64,000 nt of DNA from contig NZ_JAHLPP010000003.1 of NCBI RefSeq assembly GCF_018917965.1, positions 62,001 to 126,000 on the forward strand, written 5' to 3'. This DNA is from Pseudoflavonifractor sp. MSJ-37. Its GTDB lineage: Bacteria > Bacillota > Clostridia > Oscillospirales > Oscillospiraceae. Position numbers and translations under genes: made by a program. Under the pieces are notes generated by a model that was not told the origin of the DNA, ran no database searches, and worked only from the letters and a program-made list of their open reading frames with translations. This document shows, piece after piece, positions 51,710-59,486 of this stretch; the first letter of the stretch is position 1, and the number at the start of each line of letters is the position of its first letter.

Positions 51710-53587
51710 GGCTATGTGCCAACCAGAAACAAACAATGCCTTGAAAAGTTCAAAGGCGTTGAAAAACTGAAAACCCGTTCACAGGTTCAAGACCTTGATG
51801 AATACGCCGGTATTCTTGGGGAAGAAACGATCCTGATTGATGTGGACGATGCGGAAACATCTGAACTTCTGTTCAGAATGGTTCAAGATTTAGAACTGAA
51901 ATGCCGAGTGTACGCCACCACACGGGGAAAGCATTTTCTGTTCAAAAACTGTGGCGTTGAAAAAAGCTGGACAAAACAGACCTTGGCCGTTGGTATCACC
52001 ACAGATGGCAAGGTTGGAGCCAACAACAGCTATGAAATTCTGAAGTTAGGCGGTGTGGAACGGCCCATTCTGTATGACTACCCGGAAGGCGAAATTCAGG
52101 AACTTCCCAAGTGGCTGACACCGGTGAAAAGCAATTATGACTTCCCGAACCTTGGGGAAGGTGATGGGCGGAACCAAACCCTGTTCAACTACATACTGAC
52201 GCTTCAAAGCGATGATTTCACCAAGGAAGAAGCCCGTGAGTGTATCAGGCTGATCAACCGGTATGTGCTGAAGAAGCCCCTTTCGGATAAAGAACTTGAT
52301 GTGATTCTTCGGGATGATGCCTTCAAGAAAACATCTTTCTTCCGGGATAAAACCTTCCTGTTCGATAAGTTCGCCACCTACCTGAAGAACAACAACCATA
52401 TTGTGAAGATCAATAACCAGCTTCACATTTACAAGGATGGTATCTATGTTTCCGGGGCCGGTGAGATTGAAGGGGCCATGATCAAGCTGATCAGCAATTT
52501 GAAACGGGCGTGGCGTTCGGAAGTGCTGTCCTATCTGGAAATTATGATTGAGGAAAACACAAAGGCCACAAACCCCAACATCATTGCTTTCAGCAACGGC
52601 CTTTACAACATTCGGGATGGTTCCTTCAAAGAGTTCACCCCGGATGTGGTGATTACCAATAAAATTCCGTGGCCGTACAATCCCGCCGCCCATGATGATC
52701 TGTTGGATCACACCCTGAACCGGCTGGCCTGTGATGATCCTGAAGTTCGGGCCTTGCTGGAAGAAATGGTGGGTTACTGTATGTACCGCCGCAATGAACT
52801 TGGTAAAGCCTTCATCCTGATTGGCGATAAGAGCAACGGCAAATCCACCTTCCTTCATGTGGTGAAAAACCTTCTTGGGGATCAGAACATTGCTTCCCTT
52901 GACCTGAAGGAATTGGGTGATAGGTTCAAAACCGCTGAACTTTTCGGCAAGCTGGCAAACATCGGTGATGATATTGGTGATGAATTTATTGCCAACGCTT
53001 CCGTGTTCAAAAAGCTGGTGACGGGTGATCGGGTGAATGTGGAGCGCAAAGGCCAAGATCCCTTTGAGTTCAACAATTATTCCAAATTCCTGTTCAGCGC
53101 CAACAACATTCCCCGTATCAAGGACAAGACCGGAGCCGTTCAACGGCGTTTGGTGATTGTTCCCTTTGATGCCAAGTTTACCCCCAATGATGCTAACTTC
53201 CGCCCGTTCATCAAGGATGAACTGTGTGAACAAAGCAGTATGGAATATCTGGCCTTGCTTGGCCTTCAGGGGTTGAAGCGAGTGTTGGGCAATGCACAGT
53301 TCACCACTTCCAGCCGGGTTCAGGGGCAGTTGGACGAATATGAGGAAAACAACAATCCCATTATTGGCTTTATCAAAGAAATTGGCTTGGATTCCATCGT
53401 GAATGAAGCCACAAAGACGGTTTACCGGAAGTACAAGGAATATTGCATTGCAAATAACTTCCAAGCACTTTCAAATATTGAATTTTCCCGGCAAATCACA
53501 AAACGCTGTGGACTGGTGATTGTGGACAAATGGATCAGCCGCCTTGGGAAATGCCGGGTATTTGTGGAAGGTGGTGAAGATGAATGA
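51695..53587 (+). CDS. D5-type primase-helicase (SF3)
   Basis: The 630-residue protein has an N-terminal bifunctional primase/polymerase-like part (residues 1-200; EETILIDVDDAETSELLF, YATTRGKHFLF) and a C-terminal P4/D5-type SF3 helicase (from 300; Walker A GDKSNGKST near residue 377, Walker B-like LANIGDDIGDEF, sensor-like FLFSANNIPRI). It unwinds and primes the phage origin. The G9 run and GGGAGCG provide the upstream ribosome region. Its stop overlaps the next gene by four bases. Confidence 0.9.
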   Translation: MELFRGYVPTRNKQCLEKFKGVEKLKTRSQVQDLDEYAGILGEETILIDVDDAETSELLFRMVQDLELKCRVYATTRGKHFLFKNCGVEKSWTKQTLAVGITTDGKVGANNSYEILKLGGVERPILYDYPEGEIQELPKWLTPVKSNYDFPNLGEGDGRNQTLFNYILTLQSDDFTKEEARECIRLINRYVLKKPLSDKELDVILRDDAFKKTSFFRDKTFLFDKFATYLKNNNHIVKINNQLHIYKDGIYVSGAGEIEGAMIKLISNLKRAWRSEVLSYLEIMIEENTKATNPNIIAFSNGLYNIRDGSFKEFTPDVVITNKIPWPYNPAAHDDLLDHTLNRLACDDPEVRALLEEMVGYCMYRRNELGKAFILIGDKSNGKSTFLHVVKNLLGDQNIASLDLKELGDRFKTAELFGKLANIGDDIGDEFIANASVFKKLVTGDRVNVERKGQDPFEFNNYSKFLFSANNIPRIKDKTGAVQRRLVIVPFDAKFTPNDANFRPFIKDELCEQSSMEYLALLGLQGLKRVLGNAQFTTSSRVQGQLDEYEENNNPIIGFIKEIGLDSIVNEATKTVYRKYKEYCIANNFQALSNIEFSRQITKRCGLVIVDKWISRLGKCRVFVEGGEDE

Positions 53588-54615
53588 TACAAACTTTTGA
53601 AACTATGACAGAACTGTTAGATAGCGTTCCAAAGGAAAATATGACCTTTGAAATGTGTAATGCGTTTGTCAAGGCGTGGGGGAAAATTCATGGATACGGT
53701 GGAGGAAAGTCCGAAATTCAGCCATTCACCAAGTATCCTAAAATAATGGTCAGCGTTAGTGGTGGGGCCGATTCCGATATTATGATTGATCTGATTGAAA
53801 GGATCGGCCACCCATTAAGTGAAGTTCACTATGTGTTCTTTGATACTGGTATTGAGTTCACAGCAACTAAACGCCACCTTGATTATCTGGAAAACAAGTA
53901 TGGAATCCAGATAGAACGGTATCGGGCCAAAATACCAGTTCCTCTTGGGTGTCGAAAATACGGTGTTCCATTTTTAAGCAAACAGGTTTCCCAATATATA
54001 TCCCGCCTTCAAAAACACGGGTTCAAATGGGAAGATAAACCATTTGAAGTGTTATATGCCGAATATCCCCGATGCAAGGCGGCTTTACGCTGGTGGTGTA
54101 ATCGTTGGGGAGATCACAGCAAAATGAACATTTCAAATAACCCGTGGCTTAAAGAGTTCATGGTACAAAACCCACCACAGTTTCTCATTTCAGATGGATG
54201 TTGTTCAGGGGCCAAGAAAAAAACTTCAGCCATGATTGAAAAAATAATCAACCCTGATCTGAATTGTCAGGGTGTGAGGAAAGCTGAAGGCGGGGCAAGA
54301 TCAACCGCTTATACTTCTTGTTTTGATGAAGTCTTTGGTGGATGTGATAAATTCAGGCCCATTTTCTGGTTCAAGAAGGAAGATAAAGCCGCTTATGAAG
54401 CGGCCTTTGAAATAGTTCATTCTGACTGTTATACCGTTTACGGGTTTCAAAGAACTGGATGTGCCTGTTGCCCCTTTGGGCGGCATTGGGAAGATGAACT
54501 ATGCGCCGCTGAAAAATATGAGCCTAATTTATATAGGGCGGCGGTAAATATTTTTGGAAAATCTTATGAATATACCAAAAAATACCGGGAATTTCAGAAG
54601 AAAATGAAAGGATGA
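53584..54615 (+). CDS. Phage PAPS-reductase/DndC-like PP-loop protein
   Basis: The 343-residue protein is of the PAPS reductase/adenine nucleotide alpha-hydrolase type. The PP-loop is MVSVSGGADSDIMIDLI (SGG-D-S, residues 56-72), with FDTGIEFTAT after it. Cysteines are many, including CKAALRWWCNRWG, CCSGAKKK and the C-terminal CACCPFG, which could hold an iron-sulfur cluster as in DndC of DNA phosphorothioation. Roles in sulfur transfer or DNA modification are possible, but no other Dnd gene is present. It starts a run of nucleotide-related genes. Confidence 0.85.
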   Translation: MIQTFETMTELLDSVPKENMTFEMCNAFVKAWGKIHGYGGGKSEIQPFTKYPKIMVSVSGGADSDIMIDLIERIGHPLSEVHYVFFDTGIEFTATKRHLDYLENKYGIQIERYRAKIPVPLGCRKYGVPFLSKQVSQYISRLQKHGFKWEDKPFEVLYAEYPRCKAALRWWCNRWGDHSKMNISNNPWLKEFMVQNPPQFLISDGCCSGAKKKTSAMIEKIINPDLNCQGVRKAEGGARSTAYTSCFDEVFGGCDKFRPIFWFKKEDKAAYEAAFEIVHSDCYTVYGFQRTGCACCPFGRHWEDELCAAEKYEPNLYRAAVNIFGKSYEYTKKYREFQKKMKG

Positions 54616-54618
54616 TGA

Positions 54619-54921
54619 ATGATGGCAGACACAAAAGTTGCAAAACACGCCCTGATCTGTGAGGAAATCAATGATCTGTATGCCCGGAAGAATCAGGACT
54701 ACGGCGATTCCTTCCACCAGACCTTCACGGAGGAAGGAATGGCAATGGCCCGGATCAGGCTTGGGGATAAGCTGGCCCGGTTCAAGAGCCTGACCAAATC
54801 CGGGGTTCAGCAGGTGAAGGATGAATCCATCCGTGATACCCTGATTGACCTTGCCAACTACGCCATTATGACGGTGTTGGAACTGGATGCTATGGAAGAA
54901 GGTGATTCTGATGAACGCTAA
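54619..54921 (+). CDS. Nucleotide-modification-associated domain protein (DUF1599/Nmad1)
   Basis: The 100-residue protein matches DUF1599: ICEEINDLYARKNQDYGDSF, RIRLGDKLARF and LIDLANYAIMT. This family is seen in phages with modified nucleotides. Its stop overlaps the MazG-like gene. Confidence 0.8.
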   Translation: MMADTKVAKHALICEEINDLYARKNQDYGDSFHQTFTEEGMAMARIRLGDKLARFKSLTKSGVQQVKDESIRDTLIDLANYAIMTVLELDAMEEGDSDER

Positions 54922-55249
54922 CCGGTATATGCGGGATGCTTTGCGAACCGCTGACCGTTCCAGCGCCGACCGCCTGAAGCTGGAATGTGCCTTGGGCCTT
55001 TGCGGTGAAGCTGGTGAAGTGGCCGAACAGGTGAAGAAGCATTTCTTCCACGGCCATGAACTGGACAAGCGCCACATGATTGAAGAACTTGGGGATGTGG
55101 CTTGGTATCTGGCCGTTCTGTGCAACGCCATTGGTTCTGACCTTGATACCGTTATGGAAGAAAACCTGAAGAAGCTGGAAAAGCGTTATCCTGAAGGCTT
55201 TGATCCTTACCGTTCACAGCACAGGAATGATTTTGGAGGTGTACTATGA
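54911..55249 (+). CDS. MazG-like nucleotide pyrophosphohydrolase
   Basis: The 112-residue protein has the MazG fold: LKLECALGLCGEAGEVAEQV (E-x-x-E), RHMIEELGDVAWYLAVL (E-x-x-D) and YPEGFDP at the end. MazG-type enzymes clean the nucleotide pool and may lower stress alarmones. ATG at 54911 overlaps the end of DUF1599. It is followed by thyX with an ATGA-type overlap. Confidence 0.88.
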   Translation: MNANRYMRDALRTADRSSADRLKLECALGLCGEAGEVAEQVKKHFFHGHELDKRHMIEELGDVAWYLAVLCNAIGSDLDTVMEENLKKLEKRYPEGFDPYRSQHRNDFGGVL

Positions 55250-55902
55250 AGATTATCAAACCCGATGTGCAGTTCATTACCCCGGTTGATGGGGCAATTA
55301 TCCTGAAGCGGCTGGAAGAATGTGGCCGTGTCTGCTATAAGTCCGAGGACAAAATCACGGACGGTTCCGCTGAAAAGTTCGTTGCCGGAATCATCAAGCG
55401 TGGGCATGAAGCGGTTTTGGAACATTGTTCCTTCACGGTGAAGTTTATCTGTGATCGTGGGGTTTCGCATGAAATTGTACGCCACAGAATGGCTTCCTAT
55501 TGTCAGGAATCCACCCGCTATTGCAACTACGGCAAGGGAAAGTTCGGTGAGGAAATCACGGTGATTGAACCTTGTTTTTTCAATGATGGTCATTCGGATC
55601 AGGATAATGAAAATTACCTGAAATGGGAAGCCGCCATGAAGGATGCTGAAGCGTGGTATATGGAACTACTTCAGAATGGTGCAACCCCGCAGGAAGCCCG
55701 TTCCGTGTTGCCCAACAGCCTGAAAACGGAAGTGGTTATGACGGCCAACATTCGGGAGTGGCGGCACTTCCTGAAGTTGCGTTGTTCCCCCGCCGCACAT
55801 CCGCAGATGCGGGAAGTGGCCTTGATCCTGTTGGACAAGGTTCACGCCCTGATTCCGGTTTGCTTCGATGATATTTGGAGTGAATACCATGCCGATCTTT
55901 AA
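55246..55902 (+). CDS. thyX: Flavin-dependent thymidylate synthase ThyX
   Basis: The 218-residue protein carries the ThyX signature RHRMASYCQESTR (RHRxxSxxxxSxR) and the C-terminal NIREWRHFLKLR and HPQMREVA. ThyX makes dTMP from dUMP using methylenetetrahydrofolate and FAD. This gives the phage its own thymidine supply. An in-frame ATG sits four bases inside the MazG stop. Confidence 0.93.
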   Translation: MKIIKPDVQFITPVDGAIILKRLEECGRVCYKSEDKITDGSAEKFVAGIIKRGHEAVLEHCSFTVKFICDRGVSHEIVRHRMASYCQESTRYCNYGKGKFGEEITVIEPCFFNDGHSDQDNENYLKWEAAMKDAEAWYMELLQNGATPQEARSVLPNSLKTEVVMTANIREWRHFLKLRCSPAAHPQMREVALILLDKVHALIPVCFDDIWSEYHADL

Positions 55903-56236
55903 GAAGTCAGGCGGGAAAATCTTTGGGGTGCAGTTCAACAAAGCTGAACAACGGGCCTTGGATCACGCAATCAATGAACAGATTGTGAAAAATGATCTGG
56001 CCTTCGATATGGACAAGGAATCTTCCATTCTGTGGATGCTTCACACCCAGTTTGGCTTTGGCCCCAAGCGCCTGAAAAAAGCATGGGATTTGTTCTATGC
56101 CGAAACCCGGAAGCTACGGGAATACTACCTGATGGATCAGGCGGATGAAGGGTGGTTGGCCCGTCAAAAGCTGAAGGAAATTGGGTGTGATATTGAAGAA
56201 TGGTACAGAGAAGAAGGAGGGAAAACCGATGCCTAA
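55889..56236 (+). CDS. Phage protein of unknown function
   Basis: The 115-residue protein starts MPIFKKSGGKIFGVQFN inside the end of thyX. It contains LDHAINEQIVKNDLAFDMDK and HTQFGFGPKRLKKAWDLFYA, a short helical protein common in Clostridium phages. No function known. Confidence 0.7.
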   Translation: MPIFKKSGGKIFGVQFNKAEQRALDHAINEQIVKNDLAFDMDKESSILWMLHTQFGFGPKRLKKAWDLFYAETRKLREYYLMDQADEGWLARQKLKEIGCDIEEWYREEGGKTDA

Positions 56237-56435
56237 ACCTTGGGAAAATGCTGAAGGGTATCACGATCCGACAGCCTACCACGGCACAAAGAACATCATC
56301 CGGGATGAAGATGAACAGCAGAAGCGGGTGAACACCCTGATCTTCGTTCTGAAGTACATTACCCGGTTGGCGGGGTTTGAACTTCTGAACCGCATTGAAA
56401 TCAAAGACCGAAAGACCGGGAGGGAATACCGATGA
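56229..56435 (+). CDS. Small phage protein
   Basis: The 68-residue protein (MPKPWENAEGYHDPTAYHGT) is basic and overlaps both neighbours by four to eight bases. The start at 56229 is behind GAAGGAGGG. No family recognised. Confidence 0.65.
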   Translation: MPKPWENAEGYHDPTAYHGTKNIIRDEDEQQKRVNTLIFVLKYITRLAGFELLNRIEIKDRKTGREYR

Positions 56436-56620
56436 AGAATAAACCCTGTCCGTTTTGTCAGGCGGAATTGGTTCAGGAAAACCGATTGAACCCCCTTGCA
56501 AAAAAGTACGGGGATCTTCCGTTCAGGACTTTCTATGTTCATCCGAAAAACGGTTGCTTCTTGGAAGCGTTGGCCTTGCGGGGTGAACAGTTGGAGAAGT
56601 GGAACACCCGGAGCGGCTGA
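56432..56620 (+). CDS. Lar-like restriction-alleviation zinc-ribbon protein
   Basis: The 62-residue protein resembles Lar: CPFCQAEL near the start, then HPKNGC and EKWNTR at the end. In Lar proteins such a zinc ribbon eases host type I restriction. The similarity is short, so the role is tentative. Confidence 0.6.
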   Translation: MKNKPCPFCQAELVQENRLNPLAKKYGDLPFRTFYVHPKNGCFLEALALRGEQLEKWNTRSG

Positions 56621-56896
56621 CCAGTATTTCTTCAGTAGGGGTTGGAACAGCGGCCTTCAATATATGTGGAATGATGTTGAAGGCCCTGAAACCCTTGCAA
56701 TTACTGACTTTTTCACGAAATCCTTCAACATTCAACATTCAACAGATTACTTCAATTATTTAAGAGAAAAAATATATAGTATATGAAGAATGTAATAATA
56801 GTGAAGAAGGCGGTTTTGATCTTGAATGTTGAAGGAATTTCCCAAAACCCTTGATATGACAACGTTTGAAGCCCTTCAACATCTATTCCAGAAAGG
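56621..56896. other. Intergenic region with the second inverted-repeat element
   Basis: This 276-nt gap between early and late genes carries the second copy of the inverted-repeat element and very AT-rich DNA (AAAAAATATATAGTATATG). The late regulator gene follows, so promoters or regulator sites are expected here. Confidence 0.6.
56720..56836. repeat. Inverted-repeat element, copy 2
   Basis: ATCCTTCAACATTCAA (56720-56735) and, at 56819-56836, ATCTTGAATGTTGAAGGA enclose 83 bp of AT-rich DNA with AAGAGAAAAAATATATAG. It matches the element at 39106-39216 in arms, centre and upstream flank (AATGATGTTGAA near 56668 and 39057). Two extra TTCAACATTC copies follow the left arm. Confidence 0.8.
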
Positions 56897-56908
56897 ATGT
56901 GTTACATA

Positions 56909-57352
56909 GTGAATGACAAAGACCTTGCCCAGCAAGCCAAGGATTTTCTGAATCAGATCAGCCGCCTTGATGCTTTGATCAACCGGCTTTTGAGTACGGT
57001 TGAAACGGAGCGTTCCCGGTTGACTTCCATCGGGTGTGAACTGAAACCGGACAAGGTTCAGACTTCAGGCCCAAAGAACAGCCTTGAAATCACGATCTGT
57101 AAAATTGATGAACTTGAACGCACCATCAATGACCGGATTGATGAACTTGTTGACCTGAAGAACACTACCATGAAGGCGATTCAGAGCCTTGCAGACTTCG
57201 ATCAGCAAAATATCCTGATTGCCCGGTACATTGACGGGAAAAAATGGCTTGATATTGCCTTTGACCTTAACTTTTCAATTTCACAGGTTTACAAGATTCA
57301 CGGGAAGGCCCTGATTGCCTTTGCTGAAAAGAACCCTAACCTTTTATCTTAG
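56909..57352 (+). CDS. DUF1492/RinA-like late transcription regulator
   Basis: The 147-residue protein matches the DUF1492 family of phage regulators with a sigma-region-4-like end: a coiled coil (DALINRLLSTVETERSRLTS, ELERTINDRIDELVDLKNTT) then ARYIDGKKWLDIAFDLNFSI and SQVYKIHGKAL as a helix-turn-helix. Such proteins switch on late genes. Start taken at GTG 56909 with GAAAGG 12 bases away; an ATG at 56897 overlaps that site. It sits just before terminase. Confidence 0.85.
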   Translation: MNDKDLAQQAKDFLNQISRLDALINRLLSTVETERSRLTSIGCELKPDKVQTSGPKNSLEITICKIDELERTINDRIDELVDLKNTTMKAIQSLADFDQQNILIARYIDGKKWLDIAFDLNFSISQVYKIHGKALIAFAEKNPNLLS

Positions 57353-57462
57353 CTTGAATTGTAGTGTAAAATCGTATCTTTGAGAAAACAGGATAGGATT
57401 TTACAGTATCAAGTGTGAGAAAATAATACTGTAAAAATGCACCCCCTTATAGGGGTGCATTT
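57353..57462 (+). promoter_or_regulatory. Inverted repeats and terminator before the terminase genes
   Basis: TTTTACAGTAT (57399-57409) and ATACTGTAAAA (57426-57436) form an inverted repeat, and GTAAAATC/GATTTTAC a second one, possible sites for the regulator just upstream. They run into a hairpin AAATGCACCCC/GGGGTGCATTT (57435-57462), a terminator candidate followed by TTTCACTTTTT. Confidence 0.5.
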
Positions 57463-57490
57463 CACTTTTTCAGGAAAGGCGGTGAATACC

Positions 57491-57913
57491 TTGACACCAA
57501 GACAGCGGAAGTTCTGTGATGAATACTTGATCAGCGGCAATGCTACCGATGCGGCGATTAAGGCCGGGTATTCACCTAAGACAGCAAAACAGACGGGTTC
57601 GGAAAACCTTGCAAAACCTGACTTGAAAGCCTACATCGAAACCGAACTTGAAAAACTTCATTCGGCCAAGATCGCTGATGCTGAAGAAGTGATGAAGTAT
57701 CTTACTTCGGTGATGCGGGGTGAACATACTGAAGAAATCCCGATTCTTTGCGGTGACGGTTGCCAAGAGTTGACACAGAAAGAGGTTGGAGCCAAAGAAC
57801 GGCTGAAGGCCGCTGAACTGATTGGCAAGCGTTACGGTATGTTCACAGATAAAGTTGGTGTGGAAGGGGCCGTTCCGGTGATTATCACGGGGGATGATCA
57901 ACTTGAAGATTAG
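57491..57913 (+). CDS. terS: Terminase small subunit
   Basis: The 140-residue protein is a TerS of the terminase_2 type with an N-terminal HTH (TPRQRKFCDEYLISGNATDA, AIKAGYSPKTAKQTGSENLA). It recognises the packaging site. The start is TTG at 57491, six bases after GGCGGTG; a GTG at 57482 is too near its ribosome site. It overlaps the large subunit gene by 20 nt. Confidence 0.88.
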   Translation: MTPRQRKFCDEYLISGNATDAAIKAGYSPKTAKQTGSENLAKPDLKAYIETELEKLHSAKIADAEEVMKYLTSVMRGEHTEEIPILCGDGCQELTQKEVGAKERLKAAELIGKRYGMFTDKVGVEGAVPVIITGDDQLED

Positions 57914-59225
57914 CCCCAATGCCAAGCGGGTTCACCTTCCTGAAGTAGTTGGGAAGGGTTACGGAACCTTCTGGAACTTCAAAGGCCGTTACCGGGTGTG
58001 CAAAGGTTCCCGTGCTTCCAAGAAGTCAAAGACCACGGCCCTGAACATCATCAAACGGATGATGCAATACCCGGAAGCCAATACCCTTGTGGTTCGCAAG
58101 GTGTTCAGAACCTTGAAGGATTCCTGTTTCACCGAACTGAAATGGGCAATCAACCGCCTTGGCGTTTCGGCCTATTGGGAAATCAAGGAAAGCCCCCTTG
58201 AAATGACCTATCTTCCCACCGGTCAGAAGATTTACTTCAGGGGCCTTGATGATCCCCTGAAAGTCACATCAATTACCGTTGAAATCGGTTATCTGTGCTG
58301 GTGCTGGATTGAAGAAGCATACGAAATTATGAATGAATCTGATTTCGATATGCTGGATGAATCCATCCGTGGTGCTATCCCGGAAGAAACGGGCCTGTTC
58401 AAGCAAATCACGCTGACCTTCAACCCGTGGAACGAAAAGCATTGGATCAGGAAGCGATTCTTCGGAGAAATCACCGGCAAGGATGCCCAAGGGAACCCCA
58501 CATACAAATTCCATGATAGCTGGATCAGCCCGGATGGGCAGATTTACGCCACAACCACCAATTACCTGTGTAATGAATGGCTGGATGCGGCGGATTTGAA
58601 GGTTTTCAACAGCATGAAGGAAAATAACCCCCGCCGTTACAAAGTGGCTGGCCTTGGGGGTTGGGGCATTGTGGATGGCCTGATTTTTGATAATTGGCGG
58701 GAAGAAGCCTTTGACATTCAGGCTATTTCCAAAAAGGCTGGTGTGAAAAGCGCCTTCGGCCTTGACTTCGGTTATACCAACGATCCCACGGCCCTGTTCT
58801 GTGGGCTGGTGAGCCAAACAGAAAAGACCATTTGGGTTTTCGATGAACTGTATGAAAAGGCCCTGACCAACCGGGTAATCTGTGAACGGATTACCGCCAT
58901 GGGTTACGCCAAGGAACGGATCAAGGCCGATTGTGCAGAACCCAAAAGCATTGACGAATTGCGGGAAGCTGGCCTTCATCGTATCAGACCGGCCCGGAAG
59001 GGTAAGGACAGTATCAACAACGGAATCCAGTACATTCAGGGTTACACCATCATTGTTCATCCCCGGTGTGTGAATTTCATTACCGAAATTTCAAACTACA
59101 CTTGGGCTGAAGATAAGTTTGGGGCCAAGATCAACACCCCCATTGATGATTTCAACCACTTGATGGATGCCATGCGTTATGGGCTGGAAGATATGCTGGT
59201 TGGCCCCGCCTTCAGCTTCGATTAA
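57894..59225 (+). CDS. terL: Terminase large subunit (PBSX type)
   Basis: The 443-residue protein is the packaging motor. The ATPase part has a Walker A variant (CKGSRASKKSKTTA, residues 36-49) and Walker B-like LCWCWIEEAYE, and the nuclease part has the acidic LDFGYTNDPTAL and the late D of PIDDFNHLMDAMRYG. PBSX-type TerL proteins are usual in siphophages. It overlaps TerS. Confidence 0.92.
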   Translation: MINLKISPNAKRVHLPEVVGKGYGTFWNFKGRYRVCKGSRASKKSKTTALNIIKRMMQYPEANTLVVRKVFRTLKDSCFTELKWAINRLGVSAYWEIKESPLEMTYLPTGQKIYFRGLDDPLKVTSITVEIGYLCWCWIEEAYEIMNESDFDMLDESIRGAIPEETGLFKQITLTFNPWNEKHWIRKRFFGEITGKDAQGNPTYKFHDSWISPDGQIYATTTNYLCNEWLDAADLKVFNSMKENNPRRYKVAGLGGWGIVDGLIFDNWREEAFDIQAISKKAGVKSAFGLDFGYTNDPTALFCGLVSQTEKTIWVFDELYEKALTNRVICERITAMGYAKERIKADCAEPKSIDELREAGLHRIRPARKGKDSINNGIQYIQGYTIIVHPRCVNFITEISNYTWAEDKFGAKINTPIDDFNHLMDAMRYGLEDMLVGPAFSFD

Positions 59226-59245
59226 CAACATGATAGTAACAAATT

Positions 59246-59273
59246 GCCCCGGAAACCTTGTGTTTCCGGGCGC
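59246..59273 (+). terminator. Hairpin after terL
   Basis: CCCGGAAAC pairs with GTTTCCGGG around CTTGT between terL and the next small gene. T-poor, so possibly a processing site rather than a terminator. Confidence 0.4.
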
Positions 59274-59310
59274 TTGTATTTATTAAGCAATAGAAAGGCG
59301 GTGAAGCCCG

Positions 59311-59484
59311 ATGTTTGAGCAACAGCACATTCTGAACAAGATTGAACAATGGGCTGAACGCCTACCTTATAAAACCCTGAAGATTGAAGTGGAACTTCCC
59401 AATCAGTCATTTGTTTTGGAGAAGTCAAAGAACAGGCCGGTGGGATTTGCCCCCCCCCCGATGGAGAAAAGAAAGGGTGATTGA
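59311..59484 (+). CDS. Small phage protein with a C10 tract at its end
   Basis: The 57-residue protein (MFEQQHILNKIEQWAERLPY) ends GFAPPPMEKRKGD; its Pro triplet is coded by ten C (59450-59459). A change by one C would run the frame into the portal gene. It lies between terL and portal and has GAAAGGCGG before it. No family recognised. Confidence 0.65.
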   Translation: MFEQQHILNKIEQWAERLPYKTLKIEVELPNQSFVLEKSKNRPVGFAPPPMEKRKGD

Positions 59485-59486
59485 CT

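Noticed and set aside
53584-54615. DNA phosphorothioation (Dnd) system
   Set aside because: Only a DndC-like protein is present; no DndA, DndB, DndD or DndE lies nearby, so a Dnd system is not claimed.
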